From an uncultured bacterium (GTDB lineage Bacteria > Bacteroidota > Bacteroidia > Bacteroidales > Bacteroidaceae), in contig CAJMQT010000066.1 of NCBI GenBank assembly GCA_905215655.1, positions 1 to 10,976 on the forward strand: DNA of 10,976 nt, in the 5' to 3' direction. Position 1 is the stretch's first letter. Each line of letters starts with the position of its first letter. Below are positions 1 through 6,465 of the stretch, one piece after another. The notes beneath the pieces are model-generated. The model ran no database searches. It was not told where the DNA came from and was given only the letters and a program-made list of their open reading frames with translations. A program made the translations under genes and the position numbers.

Positions 1-43
1 TACAGACAATAGCTTTAACTGATTTGAGCCACAAAAGTAATGT

Positions 44-75
44 CTGTACTCCTGAGCTTCTGTACTTCTGCGCTC
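44..75. repeat. Two-copy 16-bp tandem repeat
   Basis: Positions 44-59 (ctgtactcctgagctt) and 60-75 (ctgtacttctgcgctc) are head-to-tail copies with three mismatches. They are followed by a low-complexity stretch built from TTAAT/TTAAC-type words (about 77-104). No function can be assigned. The rest of 1-240 is AT-rich and I see no gene in it. Confidence 0.6.
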
Positions 76-240
76 CTTAATTCTTAATTTTTAACTTTTA
101 ATTTAAAAATAATAATATTCATCAAAAACGCACTTTTGCTTTCATTTTGTCATTTTAAAAATGTACGGGAAAATCATCAAAATAGAAATTATCTTCCGGA
201 AAATCGCCGTTGGATAGTAAAAATAATTTACACAATTCGT

Positions 241-345
241 AAAAGTGGCACTTTTACATCATAAAAGTGGCACTCTTATATGGTAAAAGAGGCACTTTTA
301 CAACGCAAAAATGCCACTTTTACAACGCAAAAATCACCGATTTTT
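241..345. repeat. 22-bp-period array of 15-bp palindromes
   Basis: Four 15-bp units start at 241, 263, 285 and 307, exactly 22 bp apart. The first, aaaagtggcactttt, is a perfect odd-length palindrome with 7-bp arms. The second and third each carry one substitution. The fourth is a near-match in the opposite orientation (central GCC instead of GGC). The 7-bp spacers are acatcat, atatggt, acaacgc and acaacgc. A fifth, diverged unit at 329-345 keeps only AAAAATC/GATTTTT arms. The period is about two helical turns, so the units would face the same side of the DNA. This could be a binding-site array or a spreading palindromic repeat; the sequence does not decide. The reading frame through it (280-462) looks like a chance ORF. 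Confidence 0.8.
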
Positions 346-426
346 GCCCGTTTTATCGGATTTTCGGTTGCACACATTTACCGTTTCCGTCATAAACGAC
401 TGTACCATAACGTTTTAAAATTGCAC

Positions 427-448
427 ACGAAATTTTTAAAATTTTCGT
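427..448. repeat. AT-rich near-palindrome
   Basis: This 22-bp stretch reads almost the same on both strands (20 of 22 positions), with ACGAAA and TTTCGT ends around an A/T core. It could be an operator or a weak hairpin. In DNA this AT-rich, such palindromes also arise by chance. Confidence 0.3.
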
Positions 449-512
449 CCGCAGGATTTTAATTTTCAAATATTTAATTCTGAAAGCGTTGACAAAAATC
501 AAGTTGTCGGTG

Positions 513-536
513 AAAATGTAAAATTTCTTACATTTT
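513..536. promoter_or_regulatory. 9-bp inverted repeat (possible operator or hairpin)
   Basis: The arms aaaatgtaa (513-521) and ttacatttt (528-536) are perfect inverted copies separated by 6 bp. A TTGAC word lies upstream at 489-493. The downstream TACATTTTG resembles the Bacteroidetes -7 box TAnnTTTG but has one extra base. It could be a dimeric-regulator site, but it is over 700 bp from the first gene, so any link to the operon is weak. Confidence 0.3.
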
Positions 537-617
537 GTCAAATGGCGATATATATTGATTTAATCACCATTAACAACTCAAAGACCATGCCCAGGCAACT
601 CTACATTGGACAGCTGA

Positions 618-939
618 CAGCCTGAAAGGCTGAACCATCAGTAACCGGGTGAGGAGGAACAGCGTGACGACACGCCCGGTAATAAGCATAATACGAAAAG
701 CACCCGGAGTGGTGCTACTTTCTTTATTTTATGTTTTCAACAAAGAACAAACGTTGCGCCTCGGCATAATCAAAATTAATTTTGCTTCTGCTCTCGGCTT
801 GCAGTTTATTTTATAAGTAAAATCACTGTTATATTTATGTAGCACCACTCCGGGTGCATACGTTGTGTTCGTGTTATCCGGGCGTGTCGTCACGCTGTTC
901 CTCCACACCCGGTTAAATAAAGTTCAGCCCTCCGGGCTG
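618..939. repeat. Large nested inverted-repeat element (REP/BIME- or MITE-like)
   Basis: Four blocks on the left pair in order with four on the right. 618-634 matches 923-939 imperfectly. 642-650 matches 907-915, 653-679 matches 878-904 (27 bp) and 700-718 matches 839-857 (19 bp), all perfectly. The axis is near 778, and a perfect 14-bp palindrome, caaaattaattttg, sits there (771-784). Several arm blocks are themselves hairpins: cagcct/aggctg, gcgtg/cacgc inside accggg/cccggt, and gcacc/ggtgc. No transposase gene is present, so this would be a non-autonomous element. Known bacterial parallels are REP/BIME elements moved by RAYT (Y1 family) transposases. An invertible DNA segment is the main alternative. 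The family is inferred, not identified. Confidence 0.8.
753..784 (+). promoter_or_regulatory. Promoter-like TTG-N21-TAATTTTG inside the inverted repeat
   Basis: TAATTTTG at 777-784 fits the Bacteroidetes primary-sigma -7 consensus TAnnTTTG exactly. A TTG at 753-755 lies 21 bp upstream, near the usual distance for the -33 element. The -7 box overlaps the central palindrome of the repeat, so the match may come from the palindrome rather than promoter function. If real, it would give a leader of about 480 nt before the SusC-like gene. Confidence 0.2.
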
Positions 940-1009
940 GAAATATGTTTTGTTGGTAAATTCATTATATACCGTTGCCAACGGCAGGGACAGCAAAAAC
1001 ATCCAACGT

Positions 1010-1087
1010 GTAGGGACATGCCTTCGGCATGTTTAAGAGCATAACACATTGATAATCAATAAAAACATGCCAAAGGCATGTCCCTAC
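1010..1087. repeat. 25-bp inverted repeat with internal hairpins
   Basis: The arms 1010-1034 and 1063-1087 are inverted copies matching at 24 of 25 positions, beginning gtagggacatgcc. Each arm is also a hairpin: in the left arm ACATGCC (1016-1022) pairs with GGCATGT (1026-1032) around a TTC loop. The 28-bp spacer is AT-rich. A decayed third copy, tagggacattgcc, lies at 1148-1160. The structure suggests a short palindromic interspersed element of a family separate from the 618-939 repeat. Apart from the decayed copy, 1088-1167 shows nothing. Confidence 0.75.
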
Positions 1088-1167
1088 ATTTATAAAGACA
1101 GATTAAATGTGAGGTGGTAGATGAGGGTTATCGTGAAATAGGACGTATAGGGACATTGCCCGGTACT

Positions 1168-1203
1168 GCAACCTCCTCCCCTCGGGGAGGTCGGGAGGGG
1201 GCT
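1168..1203 (+). repeat. GC-rich hairpin repeat, upstream copy
   Basis: This 36-bp element has a 7-bp stem, CCTCCCC (1175-1181) with GGGGAGG (1184-1190), followed by a G-rich tail ending in GGGGGCT. The same element occurs in reverse orientation after the operon (10871-10906), matching at 30 of 36 positions, with a third partial copy at 10950-10976. It stands out sharply from the AT-rich surroundings. As RNA the stem could mark the end or processing site of an upstream transcript, but no U-tract follows directly. Confidence 0.75.
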
Positions 1204-1213
1204 ACTGTTTTTT

Positions 1214-1237
1214 GACTTTAATTCTTAAAAGTCTTTT
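1214..1237 (+). promoter_or_regulatory. AT-rich stem-loop before the SusC-like gene (possible leader attenuator)
   Basis: GACTTTAA (1214-1221) pairs with TTAAAAGTC (1225-1233), leaving one bulged A and a TTC loop, and is followed directly by TTTT (1234-1237). This resembles a weak intrinsic terminator 36 bp before the start codon. The stem is mostly A-U and therefore weak. It may act as an attenuator or mRNA-stability element, or may be chance. Confidence 0.3.
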
Positions 1238-1272
1238 CTGTCACTAATTCATTTAATTAGAGAGAGTAATTT

Positions 1273-4200
1273 ATGAAAAAAAGAACTGCTATGATTTTAG
1301 CCTTTGCATTCCTGTGGATAGGTATGGCAATGGCTCAGACCGAGATTTCAGGTGTCATAGTGTTTCAGGACGACGGCGAGCCGGTGATTGGCGCCACGGT
1401 CAGACTCAAAGGGTCGAAGACCGGTGTGGTGTCAGACATCGACGGACGCTTCAAACTCAATGCTCCCAAAGGCTCGCAGATTACGGTCAGCTACGTGGGC
1501 ATGGAGACGCAGACACTGAAAGGCTCGACAAACATGAAGATCACACTTAAAAGCGACTCGCACATGATTGACGAGGTCGTAGTGACCGGTATGCAGAAGA
1601 TGGACAAACGTCTGTTTACGGGTGCCACGACCAAAATCGACGCCGAAAAGACCAAGCTCGACGGTGTTGCCGACGTGAGCCGCGCTCTTGAAGGTCGTGT
1701 GTCGGGTGTTTCGGTGCAAAACGTATCAGGTACGTTCGGTACGGCTCCTAAGATCCGTGTGCGCGGTGCTACCTCTATCTACGGTAACTCCAAGCCGCTG
1801 TGGGTCATCGACGGAGTCATTCAGGAAGATGCTGTCGACGTCAGCGCCGACGATCTGTCTTCCGGAGATGCCGTAACCCTTATTTCAAACGCAATATCAG
1901 GTCTCAGCGCCGACGACATCGAGAGTTTCCAAGTGTTGAAGGACGGTTCGGCTACCTCTATATATGGTGCGCGCGCGATGGCGGGCGTCGTTGTCATTAC
2001 CACCAAGCGCGGTAAGGCAGGACGCAGCACGATCAATTATACGGGCGAGTTTACCTACCGCCTGAAACCTTCTTACAACGACTACAACATCAGCAACTCT
2101 CAGGAGCAGATGGGTATCTACAAGGAGATGGCGGCAAAGGGATGGCTGGAATTCTCACGTCTTGCCAACGGCAGCACGTCGGGTCTGTACGGAAAGATGT
2201 ATAACCTCATCGCAAAGTACGACGAGACCAACGGCGCATACGGTCTGCCTTATACCGAGGCGGCTATGAACGCTTACCTGCAACAGGCGGAGTTCCGTAA
2301 CACCGACTGGTTCGACCTGCTGTTCAACAACAACATCGTGCAGAACCACTCTTTGAGCATCTCCACCGGTTCGGACAAGGCAAGCCTCTACGCCTCTGTC
2401 TCTGCAATGCAGGATCCGGGATGGACAAAGGACAGCGAAGTGAAACGTTACACGGCAAACATGAACGCATCGTTCAACCTGTCGAAGAAACTCACACTCT
2501 CTGTGTTGGGTAACGCATCTTACCGCGACCAGGACGCGCCGGGTACGCTGGCACGTTCTACTGACGTCGTGTCAGGTGCCGTCAACCGCTCGTTCGACAT
2601 CAACCCGTTCAGCTACGCCATGAACACATCGCGCACGCTCGACCCCAACGAGATTTACACACGTAACTACGCTCCCTTCAATATCTTCAAGGAGCTTGAC
2701 AACAACTATATCAACCTCTCCGTTGCCGACATGAAGTTCCAGGCAGAGTTGAACTACAAGCCCATCATGGGAATGGAAATCCGACTCCTCGGTGCTTACC
2801 GCACGCAGAAGACATCTCAGGAACACTTCATCCTTAACGAGAGCAACCAGTCAGAGGCTTACCGCGCCGGTGTGGGCAATCCTAACATCCAGTACAGCAA
2901 CCCCTACCTCTACCAAGATCCCGACCAGCCCAACTCGCTGCCTATCTCGGTAATGCCCACAGGAGGTATCTACACCCGCAACGACTATCGCGTAGACCAG
3001 TACGACTTCCGCGGAACCATCCAATATAATAAGGTGTGGAACGACACACACATCATGAACCTCTTCGGAGGTATGGAGGCAAACCGTACCGACAAGGACC
3101 AGATTTATCACTCTGATTACGGAGTCGACTATAACTCCGCACGCCTTGTCTCTGTGCCCTACCAGTTCTACAAGCAGGCCAAGGAGGAAGGAACAATCCT
3201 CAGCTCGTTTGCAAAGGGATGGACACGCAACCTCGCTTACTTCTTCAGCGGCAGCTACTCTTACAAGGGACGTTACACCGGAAACTTCACCTACCGCTAC
3301 GAAGGCTCCAACAAGCTCGGTAAGGCGAAAAAATCACGCTGGCTGCCCACATGGAACGTTTCCGCAGCATGGAACGCTCATGAGGAAGGTTTCTTCAAGA
3401 AGTTCATGGAGAAGACCAACGGCGCGGTATCACACGCCGCGCTCCGCCTGTCTTACTCGCTGACAGCCGACAGAGGTCCGTCGTACGTTTCAAACGCTCT
3501 GCCTATTTACAGCTCTTCAAACGCTTGGCGTCCGCAGGGCGACCAGATGGAGACGGTAATCAACCTCGCCAACATCGCGAACACGGAGCTTACCTACGAG
3601 AAGAAACACGAGTTTAACGTCGGTCTTGACTTAGGTTTCTTGAAGAACCGCATCAACCTTAACCTCGACGCTTACTGGCGTAACAACTTCGACCTTATCG
3701 GCTACATCCAGACACAGGGTGTCGGAGGTTTCATCGACAAGATGGCTAACGTCGCATCGATGAAGTCGCACGGTATCGAGGCAACCCTCTCGACCCACAA
3801 CATCAGGACTAAGGACTTCGGATGGGACACCGACCTTACCTTCTCTTACGCAACGAACGAGATCACCGACTTGAAGTCACACTCCAACGTGATCAACCTC
3901 GTTTCCGGAACAGGTAGCTCGAACCACTTCCGTCAGGGCTATTCACAGTCGGCGCTCTTCTCTATCCCCTTCGTCGGACTGAATGACAAGGGTATCCCGC
4001 AGTTCATCAATCAGGACGGCGAGATAACGACGACCGACATCAACTTCCAGGAGTACGAGAACCTCGACTTCCTGAAATACGAAGGTCCGATGGAGCCGAC
4101 AGTAACCGGCGGTCTCAACAACCTGCTGCGCTACAAGAACTGGCGTCTCAACATCTTCATTACCTACTCGTTCGGCAACAAGATCCGTCTCGATCCGGCG

Positions 4201-4611
4201 TTCTCTTACGCTTACTCCGACATGTCGGCCATGCCTAAGGAGTTCAAGAACCGTTGGGTTGTGCCGGGCGATGAGAACAGAACCAGCATTCCTACCATCG
4301 CAAGCTATCGTCAGGCAACTCAGATAAACAACCTGAGCTACGCTTACAACGCTTACAACTACTCTTCTGCCCGTATCGCCGACGGTGGTTTCATCCGCTT
4401 GAAGGACGTATCGCTCACTTACGATATTCCTCAGTCGTTCCTGCAAAGACTCGGACTGACAACGGCGTCACTCAAACTCGACGCTACCAACCTCTTCCTG
4501 CTCTATGCTGACGACAAGCTGAACGGACAGGATCCTGAGTTCGTCAACGCCGGAGGTGTCGCAACGCCTATGCCCAAGCAGTTCACGTTCACTCTGAGAC
4601 TCGGAATGTAA
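1273..4611 (+). CDS. SusC/RagA-family TonB-dependent outer-membrane transporter
   Basis: This is the outer-membrane pore of a SusCD importer, driven by TonB-ExbBD and capped by the SusD-like protein encoded next. The 1112-residue length is normal for the family. Residues 1-22 are a signal peptide with a likely SPase I site after AMA. Residues about 23-95 form a carboxypeptidase-regulatory-like beta-sandwich (ISGVIV...GEPVIGATVRLKG...DIDGRF). EVVVTG at 101-106 is the TonB-box-like segment before the plug. The plug carries SusC hallmarks: IRVRGATSIYG (161-171), PLWVIDGV (175-182), and DIESFQVLKDGSATSIYGAR (215-234) leading into VVVITTKRG (239-247). The rest is barrel, with many aromatic-alternating strands, ending FTFTLRLGM. 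The start is the first ATG, preceded by AGAGAGAG. Two in-frame TAA stops end the gene. The substrate cannot be read from the sequence; the neighbours suggest peptides. Confidence 0.97.
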   Translation: MKKRTAMILAFAFLWIGMAMAQTEISGVIVFQDDGEPVIGATVRLKGSKTGVVSDIDGRFKLNAPKGSQITVSYVGMETQTLKGSTNMKITLKSDSHMIDEVVVTGMQKMDKRLFTGATTKIDAEKTKLDGVADVSRALEGRVSGVSVQNVSGTFGTAPKIRVRGATSIYGNSKPLWVIDGVIQEDAVDVSADDLSSGDAVTLISNAISGLSADDIESFQVLKDGSATSIYGARAMAGVVVITTKRGKAGRSTINYTGEFTYRLKPSYNDYNISNSQEQMGIYKEMAAKGWLEFSRLANGSTSGLYGKMYNLIAKYDETNGAYGLPYTEAAMNAYLQQAEFRNTDWFDLLFNNNIVQNHSLSISTGSDKASLYASVSAMQDPGWTKDSEVKRYTANMNASFNLSKKLTLSVLGNASYRDQDAPGTLARSTDVVSGAVNRSFDINPFSYAMNTSRTLDPNEIYTRNYAPFNIFKELDNNYINLSVADMKFQAELNYKPIMGMEIRLLGAYRTQKTSQEHFILNESNQSEAYRAGVGNPNIQYSNPYLYQDPDQPNSLPISVMPTGGIYTRNDYRVDQYDFRGTIQYNKVWNDTHIMNLFGGMEANRTDKDQIYHSDYGVDYNSARLVSVPYQFYKQAKEEGTILSSFAKGWTRNLAYFFSGSYSYKGRYTGNFTYRYEGSNKLGKAKKSRWLPTWNVSAAWNAHEEGFFKKFMEKTNGAVSHAALRLSYSLTADRGPSYVSNALPIYSSSNAWRPQGDQMETVINLANIANTELTYEKKHEFNVGLDLGFLKNRINLNLDAYWRNNFDLIGYIQTQGVGGFIDKMANVASMKSHGIEATLSTHNIRTKDFGWDTDLTFSYATNEITDLKSHSNVINLVSGTGSSNHFRQGYSQSALFSIPFVGLNDKGIPQFINQDGEITTTDINFQEYENLDFLKYEGPMEPTVTGGLNNLLRYKNWRLNIFITYSFGNKIRLDPAFSYAYSDMSAMPKEFKNRWVVPGDENRTSIPTIASYRQATQINNLSYAYNAYNYSSARIADGGFIRLKDVSLTYDIPQSFLQRLGLTTASLKLDATNLFLLYADDKLNGQDPEFVNAGGVATPMPKQFTFTLRLGM

Positions 4612-4680
4612 TAATGCCGCCACGCTTTATTCAAATATGATAATGACAAAACGGCACAATATTGAGCAAATATTTAAATA

Positions 4681-4685
4681 AGGAG
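4681..4685 (+). promoter_or_regulatory. Ribosome binding site setting the SusD-like start
   Basis: AGGAG lies 9 bp before the ATG at 4695. This supports that start over an in-frame TTG at 4662, which would add 11 charged residues ahead of the signal peptide and bury the site inside the coding region. Confidence 0.7.
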
Positions 4686-4694
4686 AAAGACAAA

Positions 4695-6440
4695 ATGATA
4701 AAATCATTCAAATATATTTTAATGTCGGCAGCGCTTGTGGCGTCGTTCTCGTCGTGCAGCGACAGCTTCCTCGACAAAGAGCAGGACGAGCGCGTTGATA
4801 TCGTTCGTCTGGATCAGGTCACACAGCTTCTGGCGACTGCCTATTCCACCGGCAACTACGGCTGGCTGTCGGAGCTTTCGAGCGATAACATCATCGACAT
4901 CAACTCGCGCTTCCTCGCTCCGCAGAGCAACGGCGACGACGTGATGGTTCACTTCAACCTCACATCTTATGAACGCGCCGACGACGAGGCGTTCCGCTTC
5001 GAGCCGGTAAGGTCGAGCACGGGCACCGACTCTCCCTCTGTAATCTGGGAGGGCTGCTACAACGCCATCGCGACCGTCAACCACGCGCTGGAACTGCTGG
5101 ACAAAATCAAGGAAAAGAACGGCGGTGAGTTCACCGGAACAGATCTCGCCGTTGCTAATGCAGCATACGGCGAGGCTTACCTCAGCCGTGCTTACCACCA
5201 CTTCATCCTTGTGAACATGTTCTCACAGGCTTACAAGAACGACGAGCTGAGCAAGGCTGACATCGGTATTCCGTACATCACGACCTGTGAGGACAAGGTG
5301 CTCGGCGAGTACGACCGAGGTACCGTTACCGACGATTACGCCAAGATACAGGAAGACCTCGAAAAGGGTCTGGCGCTCATCAGCAACGTAAACTATGGCA
5401 ACAACACCATGAAATGGCACTTCAACGTCAATGCCGCTCACGCCTTCGCAGCACGCTTCTATCTCTACAAGCGCGATTACGACAAGGTGATTGAGCACGC
5501 AAATGCCGTGCTTACCACCGACCCGGCAACGACGGAGACCATGCTCATGGATTATTCCAACTTTGATAAATGCACAAGTCTTAGAGACTACGCCAATATC
5601 TGGCAAGGTCCCAACGAGATGAACAACCTTATGCTAATCGCCACATATTCAACACAGTGGCGCAGGAGCGTCGGCAACAGATACGCATACGCCGGTCCGG
5701 CTTTGCGCGACATCTGGCGTCACCTCGGTCCTAACTGGAGATTTTACAGCATGCCGGCGGCAAGTGTCAGCGGTGGTACGTTCTGGGACGGTAACGCCGA
5801 CCATGGCTTCGCCTGTGCAAAAATCGGCGAAAGATTTGAATACACCGACAAAGTTTCCGGCATCGGTTACGCCCACGTCATCCGTCGCGAGTTCACCTGC
5901 ACAGAGCTTCTGCTCAACCGTGCCGAGGCTTACCTGCTGAAAGAGAACCCCGAGGTTGACAAGTGCATCCAAGATCTTATCTCTTACGAGAACAGCCGTC
6001 AGTCGTTCTCTGCCGCAAACAAGGCATTCTATACATCAGGTGGTGCTTTGTCGGAGCTGACAAAGGAGAAGATCGACTCATGGTACGTGGACACGTCGCA
6101 CAGTAACACGCTTGCTGACTGGGACTTCCTCACCAACATGGGCTTTGCACAAATGCCCGCCGAGAACGTGAAATATATGAACGCCATCAACGACATGCGT
6201 CGTTACGAGACGGCATATACCGGACTCCGCTTCTTCGACCTGAAACGCTGGGGAATGGAGTACAGCCACGAATACGGACCGGAGAACGTGAAGTATGAGA
6301 TGAAATGGAACGACCCGCGCCGCGCGATAGAGATACCGCAGGAGGTGCTCGCTGCCGGAATGACATCGTCTCGGAAACATGCATTGGCTAAATATCAAAA
6401 GTACGACTATTGCAGCATACCTCAATATATCCACAAATAA
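4695..6440 (+). CDS. SusD/RagB-family substrate-binding surface lipoprotein
   Basis: This 581-residue lipoprotein would be the lid over the SusC-like barrel and would capture substrate at the cell surface. The signal peptide ends in the lipobox SFSSC, with Cys21 the lipidated residue. SDSFLDKEQDE follows, an acidic stretch consistent with the Bacteroidetes lipoprotein export signal. SusD-family features include the helical pair WEGCYNAIATVNHALELLDK (from 118), EAYLSRAYHHFILVNMFSQAY (160-180) followed by DIGIPYIT, and the C-terminal RFFDLKRWG (512-520) and RRAIEIPQEV (542-551). The length is typical. It starts 83 bp after the SusC-like stop codon, with no terminator in between. The ATG at 4695 is preferred because it directly precedes the signal peptide. 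The bound ligand is unknown. Confidence 0.95.
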   Translation: MIKSFKYILMSAALVASFSSCSDSFLDKEQDERVDIVRLDQVTQLLATAYSTGNYGWLSELSSDNIIDINSRFLAPQSNGDDVMVHFNLTSYERADDEAFRFEPVRSSTGTDSPSVIWEGCYNAIATVNHALELLDKIKEKNGGEFTGTDLAVANAAYGEAYLSRAYHHFILVNMFSQAYKNDELSKADIGIPYITTCEDKVLGEYDRGTVTDDYAKIQEDLEKGLALISNVNYGNNTMKWHFNVNAAHAFAARFYLYKRDYDKVIEHANAVLTTDPATTETMLMDYSNFDKCTSLRDYANIWQGPNEMNNLMLIATYSTQWRRSVGNRYAYAGPALRDIWRHLGPNWRFYSMPAASVSGGTFWDGNADHGFACAKIGERFEYTDKVSGIGYAHVIRREFTCTELLLNRAEAYLLKENPEVDKCIQDLISYENSRQSFSAANKAFYTSGGALSELTKEKIDSWYVDTSHSNTLADWDFLTNMGFAQMPAENVKYMNAINDMRRYETAYTGLRFFDLKRWGMEYSHEYGPENVKYEMKWNDPRRAIEIPQEVLAAGMTSSRKHALAKYQKYDYCSIPQYIHK

Positions 6441-6448
6441 TTAAGAAG

Positions 6449-6454
6449 AAAGGG
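6449..6454 (+). promoter_or_regulatory. Likely ribosome binding site of the metallopeptidase-like gene
   Basis: The purine-rich AAAGGG lies 11 bp before the ATG at 6466. An in-frame TTG at 6457 is only 2 bp from this site, too close to be the start, so the ATG is preferred. Confidence 0.5.
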
Positions 6455-6465
6455 AATTGAGCATT

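Noticed and set aside
241..345. CRISPR array
   Set aside because: The repeat units are 15 bp with 7-bp spacers, far too short, and no cas genes are present.
280..462. 60-residue + strand ORF through the palindrome array
   Set aside because: Its first half is translated repeat, it lacks a ribosome binding site and any domain or signal peptide, and its composition follows the AT-rich DNA. Treated as chance.
353..541. 62-residue - strand ORF
   Set aside because: It is rich in Lys, Ile, Phe and Tyr as expected from AT-rich non-coding DNA, has no recognisable feature, and overlaps the other chance ORF.
945..953. TATGTTTTG as a -7 promoter box
   Set aside because: It has one extra T compared with TAnnTTTG and no clear -33 TTTG/TTG at the right distance.
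1211..1240. TTTG at 1211-1214 as the -33 element of a promoter right before the SusC-like gene
   Set aside because: No acceptable TAnnTTTG -7 box lies about 20 bp downstream; the nearest sequence (TCTTTTCTG) is a poor match, and the TTTG overlaps the stem-loop.
3943..4446. 167-residue antisense ORF inside the SusC-like gene (and similar ones in the other genes)
   Set aside because: The + strand frame is clearly the SusC barrel. The antisense frame lacks a signal or domain and is a by-product of the C-rich third positions of the sense gene.
4658..4674. AATATT-GAGCA-AATATT inverted repeat between the SusC- and SusD-like genes
   Set aside because: Six A/T-only bases per arm in AT-rich DNA are expected by chance, and no T-run follows. 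Not called a terminator.
4662..4694. In-frame TTG start adding 11 residues to the SusD-like protein
   Set aside because: The added residues are charged and precede a complete lipoprotein signal peptide. The AGGAG at 4681-4685 fits the ATG at 4695.
6457..6465. In-frame TTG start adding 3 residues to the metallopeptidase-like protein
   Set aside because: It lies 2 bp from the likely ribosome binding site, and the ATG at 6466 begins a standard signal peptide (MKKFSN).
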